Source: an uncultured Calothrix sp. (GTDB lineage: Bacteria > Cyanobacteriota > Cyanobacteriia > Cyanobacteriales > Nostocaceae). From it: a stretch of DNA of 55,049 bases. The stretch spans positions 1 to 55,049 of the forward strand of contig CALJJQ010000126.1 in assembly GCA_937973965.1 (NCBI GenBank). Reading direction: 5' to 3'. Numbering within the stretch: the stretch's first letter is position 1; each line of letters starts with the position of its first letter. Shown in pieces: positions 8,187-17,620 of this stretch. Under the pieces are notes generated by a model. That model made no database searches and had not been told where the DNA came from. It was given only the letters and a program-made list of their open reading frames with translations. The position numbers and the translations under genes are program-made.

Positions 8187-9476
8187 ATGACAGCACCTTC
8201 CCTCCAACCCTTAGAAGTCCCTTCACCCGCTTATATTTGCCCCTTCGATCAAGCCTGTAGTTACCTAGAAGCCGCAGCGAAACAACTTAAACTAGATGGG
8301 GGGACTATTTCCATCCTTAGTAATCCTCGCAAGGTGATTACGGTCTCAATACCAGTTAAACGGGATAACGGGGAAATTGAAGTATTAGCCGGACATCGCG
8401 TCCAACATTGTGATATTCTTGGTCCCTATAAGGGCGGTACCCGTTACCACCCCGCCGTGACACTGCGGGAAGTGTCTGCCTTAGCCATGTTAATGACCTG
8501 GAAATGTGCATTACTGGGAATTCCCTATGGTGGAGCCAAAGGGGGAATTGCCATTGACCCGAAGCGCTATAGTGTGGGGGAATTAGAGCGAATTACCCGA
8601 CGGTACACTAGTGAATTAATCAAAAACATTGGCCCATCGGTGGATATTCCCGCTCCAGACATGGGAACCTCCCCACGGGAAATGGCTTGGATGATGGATA
8701 CCTATTCGGTGAATATGGGTCATGCAGTACTCGGAGTTGTCACCGGTAAACCCCTATCCATTGGGGGTTCCAGGGGTCGGGATATGGCTACGGGACGGGG
8801 GGTAATGATTTGTGTGCGGGAAGCCTTAGCAGACCGGGGTAAATCCTTGCAGGGAACACGGGTCGTCATTCAGGGATTTGGTAATGTGGGTAGTGCGATC
8901 GCAATTTTACTTGCAGAAGCGGGAGCCAAGGTAATTGCGGTTTCCTCCGGTGCTGGGGGGGTGTATGCTGAGTCGGGTTTAGATATTTCTGCCCTCAAAG
9001 TCTACGCAGCAGACAATCGTCGTAGCGTGGTGGGTTTTCCCCAAGGCACACCCATTAGTAATGCCCAGTTATTAACTTTACCCTGTGATGTGTTAATTCC
9101 CGCAGCCTTGGAAAATCAAATTACAGAAGATAACGTCAATCAAATTCAAGCCCAGTTAGTGGTAGAAGCAGCCAATGCACCCGTGACATTATCAGCTGAT
9201 CAGTCCCTCACCAAAAGAGGTGTCACCGTTTTACCCGATATTTTGGCTAATGCCGGTGGAGTTGTAGTGAGTTATTTAGAATGGGTACAGGGTTTATCCT
9301 ACGTATTTTGGGATGAAAAACGCGTCAACCAAGAAATGGAACACCTGATGGTACAAGCTTACCGACAAGTCATGACCCGCAGCCAACAACAACAAATTTC
9401 CCCCCGGTTAGCAGCCTATAGTATTGGAGTTGGAAGGGTGGCGATCGCACTACAAGACCGGGGTTTGTATCCGTAA
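8187..9476 (+). CDS. gdhA: Glu/Leu/Phe/Val dehydrogenase family protein, probably glutamate dehydrogenase
   Basis: This 429-residue oxidoreductase interconverts glutamate and 2-oxoglutarate plus ammonia with NAD(P). The N-terminal catalytic domain carries GPYKGGTRYHP and the active-site lysine loop PYGGAKGGIAIDP; the Rossmann domain follows with VVIQGFGNVGS and later EAANAPVT and LPDILANAGG. Length and motif order are those of the hexameric small-subunit class. The start ATG at 8187 is the only one close to the first conserved residues; an ATG at 8158 is out of frame. I looked for an NtcA site (GTA-N8-TAC) in the 190-base leader and found none. It converges on hmpF with only two bases between the stops. 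Confidence 0.92.
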   Translation: MTAPSLQPLEVPSPAYICPFDQACSYLEAAAKQLKLDGGTISILSNPRKVITVSIPVKRDNGEIEVLAGHRVQHCDILGPYKGGTRYHPAVTLREVSALAMLMTWKCALLGIPYGGAKGGIAIDPKRYSVGELERITRRYTSELIKNIGPSVDIPAPDMGTSPREMAWMMDTYSVNMGHAVLGVVTGKPLSIGGSRGRDMATGRGVMICVREALADRGKSLQGTRVVIQGFGNVGSAIAILLAEAGAKVIAVSSGAGGVYAESGLDISALKVYAADNRRSVVGFPQGTPISNAQLLTLPCDVLIPAALENQITEDNVNQIQAQLVVEAANAPVTLSADQSLTKRGVTVLPDILANAGGVVVSYLEWVQGLSYVFWDEKRVNQEMEHLMVQAYRQVMTRSQQQQISPRLAAYSIGVGRVAIALQDRGLYP

Positions 9477-9478
9477 CC

Positions 9479-11233
9479 TTAGACCGGAGAGTGACTTGCC
9501 AAGCTAGTCAATACTTCCCGGATTTTTGATATGCTATCTGATTGGGCATGACTAACAGCTTGGACTTGTTCACAGATTTCACTGGTTACTTGTAATGATT
9601 GACGCAATCGATCTAAGGCATCCTGGACTGGTTGTAGAAGTTCTTCGTAGACGGAAATACGAACTTGCTTTTGATGAAGCATGGACTGAAGTTGATGAAA
9701 CTCTTCTTGCAAGTCTTGCAATTCTTGCTGTTTAGTCGCTTGAGCTTGCATTTGATTTTCCATTAACCCTTGAGCAAGTTCCACACTACTGCGAAGACTT
9801 TCTAGTTCCCGTTCTAACTCCTCTAAATCCTCAACCTGTTGTTGACGGAATTTATCCACTTGTGTCAACAATGGACGTAAATCAATTTGATTTTCTCTCT
9901 GATTTTCCAGAGTTTTTCCTTGCCTTTTCCACAAAATAGCCTGATACTGACTTAATTCTTCTTGGCGTTGGATTAAGCTCCGACGTTGACCAACCAATGT
10001 TTCATTCAGCATTTGATAATGGTCTTTTTCGTCAGCTAATTCTGATTCTAAGGCAGGTTTTTCCGCATCCGTAGCTTGATTCAGCTTTTGCAGAATTTCC
10101 TCTATTGTTGCTTGTTTATAGGTTAACTCCGTTTCCTGCTCATCTACAAAACTGGAATCGACAGTTAATTTTTCTTGCAAATCTTTGACTTTTTGCTCAA
10201 GTTCATCTATTGGCATTGATTCTAATATCGCCAAGATTTCCCCATCGAGAAAAATTGCTTGACCAGAACTTGCAGCCAATGAACTCATTTGCTGATACAA
10301 ATCCTCTTGGTGATAAATTTGCTCCTTCAGCATCCGAGCTTGGGCTTCCCGACTGATTAGTGTAGCATGATTAGCTTTAAACTCAGCAATTTGTGCATCG
10401 AGCAAAGCTTGAGCTTGCTGCACTTCATTTTGGCGATCGCGCAATTCCTTTTCCCGTAATTCCACATCCGCTTGTTGCTGTTCAACTTCCGAACGGATTG
10501 CTGCTAATATTTCCCAATGGGGATTTAAACAGGATTGCTGGTGTTCGACAACTTCCAAACCGTAGTTAAGTTGTTCGCGCATTCCCGCAATCGATGTCAA
10601 ACCACCTGCTACAGATTCAACTAACTCACCTAATTTTTGAGCCTGTTCTGGGTCTAAACCGCTACCTTGACCCTCAGCCTGAAGTTCCTCTAAACGCCGT
10701 TGTTCACCCCGTAAATGCTCCCAAGCACCCTCCAACTCCTGACGGTTACGCTCAATTTCCTGTCGGAGAGCCTCGATTTCAGCCTGGGAAGACTCGATTT
10801 GTTGTTTTTGGGCTTCAAACTCCTGCATTTCCTGTTCCATTGCCTGGAACCTCGCCATCTGTTCCTCCATTTCTTCCTGACGGCGATTAAATTCCTGAGC
10901 TTGGAAAGTTAAGGATTGCTTCCAACCCTCAATTTCTTCCTCTGCGGCTTTGAATTTTTCCATTTGTCGGGAAAAATTCTGTAAAATTGTCACCAGGGGA
11001 CGACCTGCTTCCTGAATGCGTTGAATTTGTCGCTGGGGTGTCAGTTCCACCATCACTAAAGCCCCATCGCTCAACTTGCTAGCATCGTCTGCGGCAATCA
11101 CTTCCTCTGATACCGAACTCCATGATTGATCGCTCCGTTGACAGGCTAACAGTTTTAAATCTGCTTTGTTCCCACCACCGAGCAAACCACCTTTTTGTTT
11201 TTGTACTTCAGCTAAATACAGCACACCGTTCAT
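9479..11233 (-). CDS. hmpF: Pilus motility taxis protein HmpF
   Basis: The 584-residue protein has a short folded N-terminal domain of about 95 residues (MNGVLYLAEVQKQ, GGGNKADLKLLACQ) followed by a very long coiled coil rich in Glu, Gln and Leu from about residue 95 to the end. This is the layout of HmpF of Nostoc punctiforme, a cytoplasmic protein needed for type IV pilus-driven gliding of hormogonia. AGAGGG directly precedes the ATG. No other hmp gene is adjacent; the phototaxis operon 17 kb downstream belongs to the same behaviour. The N terminus is the basis of recognition; the coiled coil alone would not be specific. Confidence 0.88.
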   Translation of the reverse strand: MNGVLYLAEVQKQKGGLLGGGNKADLKLLACQRSDQSWSSVSEEVIAADDASKLSDGALVMVELTPQRQIQRIQEAGRPLVTILQNFSRQMEKFKAAEEEIEGWKQSLTFQAQEFNRRQEEMEEQMARFQAMEQEMQEFEAQKQQIESSQAEIEALRQEIERNRQELEGAWEHLRGEQRRLEELQAEGQGSGLDPEQAQKLGELVESVAGGLTSIAGMREQLNYGLEVVEHQQSCLNPHWEILAAIRSEVEQQQADVELREKELRDRQNEVQQAQALLDAQIAEFKANHATLISREAQARMLKEQIYHQEDLYQQMSSLAASSGQAIFLDGEILAILESMPIDELEQKVKDLQEKLTVDSSFVDEQETELTYKQATIEEILQKLNQATDAEKPALESELADEKDHYQMLNETLVGQRRSLIQRQEELSQYQAILWKRQGKTLENQRENQIDLRPLLTQVDKFRQQQVEDLEELERELESLRSSVELAQGLMENQMQAQATKQQELQDLQEEFHQLQSMLHQKQVRISVYEELLQPVQDALDRLRQSLQVTSEICEQVQAVSHAQSDSISKIREVLTSLASHSPV

Positions 11234-11292
11234 CCCTCTTGATGCACTTCAAAATCAAGTTAGTAAAGTTATAAATTATACGTTTTTTGGAT

Positions 11293-11383
11293 AGGACTTA
11301 TGCACTTACAACTAAGGGAGCAAGTTTTGAGATTGCTTCTTGAGTAAGCAGCGACGCAGATAGGTAGTCCGTGGACAAGTCCT
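11293..11383. mobile_element. MITE-like element with AGGACTTA ends, copy 1
   Basis: The element begins AGGACTTATGCACT and ends ACAAGTCCT, giving imperfect terminal inverted repeats over about 91 bases. It shares TTTTGAGATTGCTTCTT in its interior with the element at 18583-18700. It encodes nothing. It lies between hmpF and the methyltransferase. Confidence 0.65.
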
Positions 11384-11493
11384 AATTTATATATAATTAC
11401 ACCCGCAACGAGTAATTAACTTTACTTCAAAGCAGGTGCAACATACATAGTGTGGTTGGCGTAAGCATCTGTAAGAAATATCTATGAAGATAA

Positions 11494-11652
11494 TCAATTT
11501 ATAATAAACTTAAAAACTAGATACTTAACTTCAACGGCTTTTGACATTCCGACATCCAGTAATGTTGTTGAAATTGGAACTGTCAACTGTGGCTCAGGAA
11601 CGGATTTTCCCGACAACAGGAGGCAAAATACCAAGAAAACAAGGCATTTCAT
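11494..11652 (-). CDS. Doubtful small protein with a hydrophobic N terminus
   Basis: An ATG at 11652 opens a 52-codon frame whose first 14 residues (MKCLVFLVFCLLLS) look like a short export signal. The frame also extends upstream, but that extension runs through the palindromic repeat at 11773 and is not credible. I do not recognise the sequence and have no codon or homology evidence for it; it may be chance. Confidence 0.2.
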   Translation of the reverse strand: MKCLVFLVFCLLLSGKSVPEPQLTVPISTTLLDVGMSKAVEVKYLVFKFIIN

Positions 11653-11772
11653 TTCTCTACATTTTCTCTTTCCCTTGATATAACTGGCTACCGTGTTATT
11701 ACTGCCTTTCTCAAAGTTGATGAAAAAAGAAGGAGTAGGTGGGTGGTAAAAATTGTCGTTAATCTCAGGGAG

Positions 11773-11792
11773 AGACGCGATATATCGCGTCT
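11773..11792. repeat. Dispersed GAGACGC palindrome, copy 2 (perfect)
   Basis: AGACGCGATA followed by TATCGCGTCT is a perfect 20-base palindrome, enclosed by GGGAG on one side and TCTCCC shortly after. It lies just beyond the stop of the methyltransferase gene. Confidence 0.9.
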
Positions 11793-11814
11793 GTCTCCCC
11801 CCAGTTCTCCACAA

Positions 11815-12459
11815 CTAATTTTCTCGATAGGCAATCACAGCATAAAATGGGTCTCCTCCTCCCCCTAACCATTGTAGGAAGTTAGGGGTTTGCGATGCAC
11901 GGACAATTACTTCTGGTGTGCTAAAACCTGGAACCGATGTAAAGTAACTTTTGACTAGTTGAACCCGATGTTGTTCAGAACTGTCACGCCAAGCTTGAAT
12001 TGCCTTTTGATAAAACATGCGATTGGAGAAACTGATAATGGCGATTCCTCCGGGTTTTAAGATGCGATGAATTTCCGAAAATACAGCTTCTGGGTACTGT
12101 AAATATTGGACAGACACACAGTTTAAAACCGCATCAAATTCGCGATCGCTATAGGGGAGTTGGGGATTTTCGTTTAAATTTTGGACAAAGTATTTATCTA
12201 AGCGGGGATTTCGCGCTAGTTCTTCGGAGTTTAAGCCATGTCCCTCAACCCGACTGAATACCATTTCTTCCGGTAGATGGGATACCCAACTACTCATCAT
12301 GTCAAAGATGTGCATTTTCGGTTGCAGTCGTTGTCGATATAGTTCGGTTAATTGTTGCAGGAAACCATCATCGACATGGGTGACAAAGCGAGGAAACGAA
12401 TAAAATAATTTATCGTCGGTGCTATCTAGTTTGGCACGTTCATTGGGTCTGAGCAGCAT
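11815..12459 (-). CDS. Class I SAM-dependent methyltransferase
   Basis: The 214-residue protein has the core of a class I methyltransferase of the Methyltransf_11 type. An early D-M-M-S-S-W-V-S-H-L-P stretch stands where the SAM-binding motif I region is expected. FDAVLNCVSVQYLQYP is motif II-like with the post-motif helix, and FSEIHRILKPGGIAIISFSNRMF is the strongly conserved motif III region. The substrate is not evident. The ATG at 12459 lies in an AT-rich leader without a clear Shine-Dalgarno. It stands alone, downstream of hmpF's promoter side and divergent from the glycosyltransferase at 12858. Confidence 0.8.
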   Translation of the reverse strand: MLLRPNERAKLDSTDDKLFYSFPRFVTHVDDGFLQQLTELYRQRLQPKMHIFDMMSSWVSHLPEEMVFSRVEGHGLNSEELARNPRLDKYFVQNLNENPQLPYSDREFDAVLNCVSVQYLQYPEAVFSEIHRILKPGGIAIISFSNRMFYQKAIQAWRDSSEQHRVQLVKSYFTSVPGFSTPEVIVRASQTPNFLQWLGGGGDPFYAVIAYREN

Positions 12460-12857
12460 AAAAATAGAGTCAGAGTAAATTATCTGTCAAAAAATATGTT
12501 AATTTTCCATCATGAGTTGGGAATTGATTGGCTATTGTCTAAATACAGACCAATTTCCATCATTTAGTTATCCCGGCTGAAGGTTTAATTTACACCCTCA
12601 AAACCCAGGATTTGCCAACTTTACTGGACTTCAAAGGGGGTCGCTAGTCGCGGGAAAAATCAATCCCTGATCCAATTTATTAATGGGTATTCAAGGGGTG
12701 AGTTGGGGATTATAAGGGAGTAAAATATCTCATGGATTAACCAACAGCATTATTTATTTGTCAGCACTAATTGTGAATTGTATTGGCCAACCACAATATT
12801 TTAATTGAAATTATCAACTAACTGCTGAAATCAAGAAATCTTCCTCGGTGCATACAT
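12460..12857. other. Divergent intergenic region
   Basis: About 400 bases between the methyltransferase and the glycosyltransferase, reading away in both directions. It should hold both promoters. I see no palindromic repeat, terminator or small gene in it. Confidence 0.5.
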
Positions 12858-14501
12858 ATGTTTCCCATCCGGCAAGAATATCTCGAAGGTGATGGACAAA
12901 AAATCCCCACTAGGTCTGTATCTATCTATGGAATTTTGTGTTTGTTTATACTGCCATTATTATTATTTAGTTCTGACCAAAGTAGTTTAATGGCCCATGA
13001 TGAGGGTTTGTATGCATGGCGGGGGAAAATGATGATTGATGCAGGTGATTGGATTCACCCTTGGTCAATTCCCCATCATAAGACTCCTGGTTTTTATTGG
13101 TTAATGGCGATAATGTATACCATTGGGGGTATTAATGAAACCAGTGTCAGATTGCCTAGTTTAGTTTTGGGTTTTCTGAGTATGGTTTTAGTGTATGAAA
13201 TTGGGCAAATTATTTTGAATCAAAGTTTGGCTTTTTGGGCAACAATAATTTTAAGTTTAGAATTTTTATGGTTACAGTATTGTCGGTTGGGAACCCCGGA
13301 TGTACCGATGGTATTTCTGAGTTTGTTGGCAATTTATTTATTATTAAAAGCCGAATTGATTCCGCAGCAACATCACTTTTTAACCGTCGGTGCTGGATTT
13401 GCTTTAGGACTAGGTTTTTTGATACGCAGTTTGATGATGGTTTTACCAATTATTGCCCTTTTACCCTATGTACTTAGCAGTAAAAAGCGTCAATATTTTC
13501 TTTCCCGCCCCTATATTTATTTAGGTTTTGTGTCAGGGTTAATTCCCACTTTTATTTGGCTATATTTGACTTTTCAGGATTACGGAATTGCCAGTTTAAA
13601 GGAATTATTCGGGTTTGCAATTCGCTTAGGAAGTAACGAACGAGCGGGGAACGGGATTCTTTTTTACCTTTGGAATGTACCCTTGAAATCTTTCCCTTGG
13701 GGATTATTTGCCATCCTCGGAGGTGTTATTTGTGTTCGCACCCCCGTTTCCAGCTACAAATCGATTTTACTTGGCTTTCCCTTTGTTCTCTTGATTCAAC
13801 TGAGCCTGGTTTCCACCCGCTTATCCCACTATAGTTTACTGTTATATCCCTTTATTGCCTTTCTTGCTGCCATCGGTTTGGATAAATTAAGCCATATTTG
13901 GTTCACACACAAAGGAAAATCTCCAATGACTGTAATTACATACATTAGTTATGGTCTGGGAGGATTGGGGATAATTTGTTTTTTAGCAGGAATTATTCTG
14001 ATGGTGATGGGAATACCAGAAATCCGTCCCTACACAACAATTGCGATCGCTTTTGGATTGGCTGCAAGTATTGTACCGATAGTTTACAAAATAGGTATTT
14101 GCTCTGAGGATAAATTCACCCTATCGCGAATTTGGTTGGCAAGTTTGTTGATCCCCTTTTGGTTGGGATTGGCTACAACTGGTCTCAATGGGTTTTTCAA
14201 CGATTACAATCCCCAAATTAAACAACTTGTCACCCAACCCCCGGTTGGGCAAATTTTAAAACGTCACCCCATCCACTTCGTCAATATTGAAGGTAAAACC
14301 GCAGTCTTACTCAATTTTTATACCCCCCGTCATGGCCAACGTAGTCATGATATTACCAATTTACCCCACAATAGCTATGCCTGGGTCAAGCGAAAAGCGA
14401 TCGCCGATGCCATCCCACCCCATAGAATTATTGGCCAATCCCAGGAATACTGTCTAATTCAAGTTAATCGTCCTGTTATGATTGGCAAGGATTTACTTTA
14501 G
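12858..14501 (+). CDS. GT39/ArnT-like polytopic glycosyltransferase
   Basis: The 547-residue protein has many hydrophobic helices and the hallmark of PMT_2/ArnT-type lipid-linked sugar transferases in its first periplasmic loop: MAHDEGLYAWRGKMM, with the acidic pair used for catalysis, then HHKTPGFYWLMA and SVRLPS. Such enzymes move a sugar from a polyprenyl-phosphate donor to an envelope acceptor at the outer face of the plasma membrane. The acceptor is unknown. The KDPG aldolase gene follows after 10-40 bases on the same strand, so the two may be cotranscribed, though no shared pathway is obvious. Confidence 0.85.
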   Translation: MFPIRQEYLEGDGQKIPTRSVSIYGILCLFILPLLLFSSDQSSLMAHDEGLYAWRGKMMIDAGDWIHPWSIPHHKTPGFYWLMAIMYTIGGINETSVRLPSLVLGFLSMVLVYEIGQIILNQSLAFWATIILSLEFLWLQYCRLGTPDVPMVFLSLLAIYLLLKAELIPQQHHFLTVGAGFALGLGFLIRSLMMVLPIIALLPYVLSSKKRQYFLSRPYIYLGFVSGLIPTFIWLYLTFQDYGIASLKELFGFAIRLGSNERAGNGILFYLWNVPLKSFPWGLFAILGGVICVRTPVSSYKSILLGFPFVLLIQLSLVSTRLSHYSLLLYPFIAFLAAIGLDKLSHIWFTHKGKSPMTVITYISYGLGGLGIICFLAGIILMVMGIPEIRPYTTIAIAFGLAASIVPIVYKIGICSEDKFTLSRIWLASLLIPFWLGLATTGLNGFFNDYNPQIKQLVTQPPVGQILKRHPIHFVNIEGKTAVLLNFYTPRHGQRSHDITNLPHNSYAWVKRKAIADAIPPHRIIGQSQEYCLIQVNRPVMIGKDLL

Positions 14502-14541
14502 ATAGCCCTACATGTACATATACAGTCCCATAAACCCAACC

Positions 14542-15186
14542 ATGATTAACGCTGATTGGTTGTCCCTCCTCCATCAACATCGAGCGATCGCCATTATCCG
14601 GGTCTCCAATTTTGACACTGGATTGGCAATGGCTCATGCTGTGGCAGAAGCAGGTATGGGATTGATTGAAATTACCTGGAATAGCGATCGCGCTGGTGAT
14701 TTAATCACTAAGTTGGTGTCGGACTTACCTAATTGTCAAATCGGTGTCGGTACTATCCTCAATTGTCAAGACCTGGAAAATGCGATCGCAGCTGGTGCTA
14801 AATTCGCTTTTACACCCCATGTGAATGGCAAAATTATTCAAGCTGCTATTTCCCAGGATATTCCCATTGTTTCAGGAGCGCTAACCCCTACGGAAATTAT
14901 GAATGCATACAGCTATGGTGCTTCCAGTGTAAAGGTTTTTCCCGTCCAATCTGTTGGTGGCATTCAATATATTCAAGCCATCCGTCCTCCTCTGGGGGAA
15001 GTACCTCTTATCCCCACCGGTGGTGTCACCATCAATAATTCTAAAGCCTATCTCGAAGCAGGAGCTGTCGCAATCGGGATTAGCGGTGAGTTGTTTCCCA
15101 AGGATTGTATTACTAATCAAAATTGGTCGGGAATCACCCAACAAGCTCAACGATTATTACAAGTTATCAGTGATTTTAGATTTTAG
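14542..15186 (+). CDS. eda: KDPG/KHG aldolase
   Basis: The product cleaves 2-keto-3-deoxy-6-phosphogluconate to pyruvate and glyceraldehyde-3-phosphate, the last step of the Entner-Doudoroff route, which operates in cyanobacteria. It has the class I aldolase barrel motifs: the catalytic Glu in LIEITWN, GVGTILN, FTPHVN, the Schiff-base Lys in SVKVFPVQ, and the phosphate loop PTGGVTINN. An in-frame ATG at 14512 would add ten residues (MYIYSPINPT); I prefer 14542 because MINADWLSLLHQHRA matches the usual family N terminus. Neither start has a good Shine-Dalgarno. A terminator follows at 15199-15219. Confidence 0.88.
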   Translation: MINADWLSLLHQHRAIAIIRVSNFDTGLAMAHAVAEAGMGLIEITWNSDRAGDLITKLVSDLPNCQIGVGTILNCQDLENAIAAGAKFAFTPHVNGKIIQAAISQDIPIVSGALTPTEIMNAYSYGASSVKVFPVQSVGGIQYIQAIRPPLGEVPLIPTGGVTINNSKAYLEAGAVAIGISGELFPKDCITNQNWSGITQQAQRLLQVISDFRF

Positions 15187-15198
15187 ATTTCCGTAGAG

Positions 15199-15219
15199 AC
15201 GACCCGGTGGGTCGTTTTT
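15199..15219 (+). terminator. Rho-independent terminator after eda
   Basis: ACGACCC and GGGTCGT form a 7-base stem with a GGT loop followed by five T residues, 12 bases after the eda stop codon. Its upstream flank GTAGAGACG is that of the dispersed palindrome family, so it may be a member of that family recruited as a terminator. Confidence 0.85.
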
Positions 15220-15272
15220 AGATATTTGATGAATTGAGTCGCTACAATTCTCCTTAAATGAACCGTATTGAC

Positions 15273-16058
15273 TTATCCTGTAGATAATTTTTTACCAATA
15301 TCTTGATTTTGTTTAATCAAATTCACTAAAAAACTCGTATAAGCATCAAGCATCGGTAAATCGAAATCCCGCCTAATTCTCCGCGTTTTCAAAGGTGTAT
15401 TTTCCCCTTGATAGTTCGTCAGCTTATGAACATCCTGCCAGTATAAACCAACGCCCTGCTTCTGCCAAGTTGGCACATAATAAAAATTCAAACCCTTTTC
15501 TAACAAAAGTTTTTTCCGCTCGGAAAATCCTAAGCCTTCTAAAATCCGATTGGCTTGTACACTAGTTTTACCTTCCCGTTGTAAAGCTAATAAACAATGA
15601 GTGTGTAAAGCTTGACGTTGGCTATACTCACTACGCCATTGAAAATAATTAACTACCTCATTTAAATTAGGAAGTTGGGAGATACGACCTTCAAAACAGG
15701 CTATTTCATTCAACAGAAAAGATAATTTGACGCTAGCTTCACTCACTAAAGTTGAAATTATGGGAATTGTTTGTCGTGCAAAACCGTATTCTTCAAAAGC
15801 TAAAAGTAAAGAAATTTCATCCGTTTGATAATGGGCATAGGTAATTTTTAAACCACAGTTCATCAAATGCTCAGTTGTGGTCAGCATTATATCGCATAGC
15901 GCTTCATCATAGACCGTTTTAAATTTACCGTTTTTCCTCAGTAGGTTGGTGAGGTTTTTTACTTTTAAACGTGCAACAATATAAATACCTGGAAGTACAC
16001 AATAATCATTTGCTGTTTCAAAAACATGCATTCTCGCATCGAGAGCTTCAAATCGCAT
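15273..16058 (-). CDS. Thg1-like tRNA guanylyltransferase family protein with altered catalytic motif
   Basis: The 261-residue protein aligns along its length with bacterial Thg1-like proteins, which add nucleotides 3'-5' to tRNA ends. Recognisable blocks are the N terminus MRFEALDARMHVFETANDY, LPGIYIVARL, YAHYQTDEISLLL, ISQLPNLNEVVNYFQWR, WQKQGVGLYW and RRIRRDFDLPM. The second metal motif TDE is kept. The first, normally RLDGR, reads R-L-K-V-K, removing the metal-binding Asp and the Gly. I therefore doubt polymerase activity by the known two-metal mechanism. The start is placed at ATG 16058 (MRFEAL); the frame also allows a TTG at 16079, which would add seven unconserved residues. Family membership is secure; function is open. 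Confidence 0.8.
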   Translation of the reverse strand: MRFEALDARMHVFETANDYCVLPGIYIVARLKVKNLTNLLRKNGKFKTVYDEALCDIMLTTTEHLMNCGLKITYAHYQTDEISLLLAFEEYGFARQTIPIISTLVSEASVKLSFLLNEIACFEGRISQLPNLNEVVNYFQWRSEYSQRQALHTHCLLALQREGKTSVQANRILEGLGFSERKKLLLEKGLNFYYVPTWQKQGVGLYWQDVHKLTNYQGENTPLKTRRIRRDFDLPMLDAYTSFLVNLIKQNQDIGKKLSTG

Positions 16059-16560
16059 AAATACAACCTCGACAACCAAGACGTAAAGAAGTAAACGGGT
16101 AAATTAGACTGCTGATTGAGTATATTGCTTTATGAAAAATACCACATAATTCCACACCATAATTCATCTAGTTACTGTTCCCTATTTTCTCGTTTGTCAA
16201 TCGGGAGTAGGAAGTGGAGAGTAGTGAGTAGGAAAAACCACTTTTTCACATCTTGTACTACGTAGGATTAAAAAAAATGAACTCCGTATTATCCCATATG
16301 GTTAAGTTAAGGATGATTATGGTTAATAATAATTGCCGCTTGCAGAGACACTAAGTTGTGTGGCTTCCCCGCGTTAAATTCAGTGGCGTTACAACGTAGT
16401 TTAACCCAACAAATCCTCAGACTTTTTATACCATTATTTACGGCAGATGGGGATTTTTCAGAGGTAGATTATGTTCGTGTTAAAGGTTTGTGGAAAAAGA
16501 TTTTAGCAAACAAGTTCAAAGAAAAAATTTACAAGGAGTTCATATTTTTTAAGCAATCTA
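16059..16560. other. Intergenic region before mlaE
   Basis: About 500 bases. It carries a GGGAGTAGG-type short tandem repeat at 16201-16232. An open frame at 16356-16571 begins at TTG, overlaps the mlaE stop and matches nothing I know, so I do not call it. Confidence 0.5.
16201..16232. repeat. Short tandem repeat (GGGAGTAG type)
   Basis: Degenerate heptamer units GGGAGTA, GGAAGTG, GAGAGTA, GTGAGTA in a row. Confidence 0.75.
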
Positions 16561-17364
16561 CTACAACTTAAGACTGCTACCCACACCTTGAAACATAATC
16601 GCCGACAGAAAAAAGTTAATAATAAATATCATCAGCAAGGAAGTCACAACCGCAGTTGTAGTTGATTGTCCCACACCTTTTGCACCCCCCGTCGTAGTTA
16701 ATCCCCAATTACAACCAATGACAGCAATCAGTAGACCAAAAACTACCGCTTTAATCATTGCACTATAAATATCCCAGCTATTGAGGAAATTACGGATTGA
16801 ATCTAAAAAAATTGCTTGAGGTAAGCTGTAATTAGTCGTTGCAATAATTAATCCGCCAATGACACCCGTAATTAAAGACAGAATGGTCAAAATTGGTAGC
16901 ATTGCCATACAAGCAATCACACGGGGAATTACTAAATAATCAATTGGGTCAGTCCGCAACATCAACAACGCGTCAATTTGCTCCGTGACCCGCATTGTGC
17001 CAATTTCCGCAGCAAAAGCCGAACCAACGCGTCCAGCAATAATTACCGCCGTTAGTACAGGTGTTAATTCCCGCGTTAATGCCAATGCGAGGACTCCACC
17101 AACAGCATTTCCAGCACCAAAGTGGATAAACTCCCGTGCAACTTGAATTGTGAAGACAGCACCAACAAAGATTGCAGTGATCAGGGCTATAAACAGGGAG
17201 TCGGAACCAACTACAGCCATTTGTTCGAGGGTATTGCGACGATGAAATTTACCTCGAAACAGATGCAGCAACACCTGTCCACAAAGAAAAGTTGCTGCTA
17301 ATAACCTTTGAAACCACACATTTAGACCCATTTTTGTCAGAGTTTTCTTCACTGTCGCCATCAT
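16561..17364 (-). CDS. mlaE: MlaE-family lipid ABC transporter permease
   Basis: This permease belongs to the MlaE/TGD1 family that, with an ATPase and an MCE protein, moves lipids between inner and outer envelope membranes. It shows about five hydrophobic helices and the family blocks RRNTLEQM, AIFVGAVFTIQVAREF, ALTRELTPVLTAVI, GRVGSAFAAEIGTMRVTEQ and GLTTTGGAKGVGQSTTTAV. The last is the conserved cytoplasmic loop. I place the start at ATG 17364; the frame allows TTG 17403 upstream and ATG 17331 downstream, so the N terminus is uncertain. Partner ATPase and MCE genes are not in the window. Confidence 0.88.
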   Translation of the reverse strand: MMATVKKTLTKMGLNVWFQRLLAATFLCGQVLLHLFRGKFHRRNTLEQMAVVGSDSLFIALITAIFVGAVFTIQVAREFIHFGAGNAVGGVLALALTRELTPVLTAVIIAGRVGSAFAAEIGTMRVTEQIDALLMLRTDPIDYLVIPRVIACMAMLPILTILSLITGVIGGLIIATTNYSLPQAIFLDSIRNFLNSWDIYSAMIKAVVFGLLIAVIGCNWGLTTTGGAKGVGQSTTTAVVTSLLMIFIINFFLSAIMFQGVGSSLKL

Positions 17365-17560
17365 ACCCAATTTGTTCGGGGAAACATATAGTTTGGACGA
17401 CAATACCCTAATGGGATTTTGGATTTTCTGTCAGATATATTTCTATTTTGGTTGGTTGACGGTTGACAGGTGACAGAAAAGAGCTTCAAGTATTAAACAT
17501 TTTAGAGGATGTTTTATCAAGTCATTTTTAATACTTGAATTATTGTTTTTGGGAGCAGGA

Positions 17561-17587
17561 AGAGACGCGAAATGTCTCGTCTGTACA
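17561..17587. repeat. Dispersed GAGACGC palindrome, copy 3
   Basis: AGAGACGCGAAATGTCTCG followed by TCTGTACA; an imperfect member of the family, 10 bases from copy 4. Confidence 0.8.
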
Positions 17588-17596
17588 GCAATAGGA

Positions 17597-17620
17597 AGAG
17601 ACGCGGCATGTCGCGTCTGT
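17597..17620. repeat. Dispersed GAGACGC palindrome, copy 4
   Basis: AGACGCGGCATG followed by TCGCGTCTGT; arms AGACGCG and CGCGTCT are perfect complements. Confidence 0.85.

Noticed and set aside
16356-16571. Small plus-strand frame of 71 codons before mlaE
   Set aside because: TTG start, no ribosome site, overlaps the mlaE stop, and resembles no family I know.
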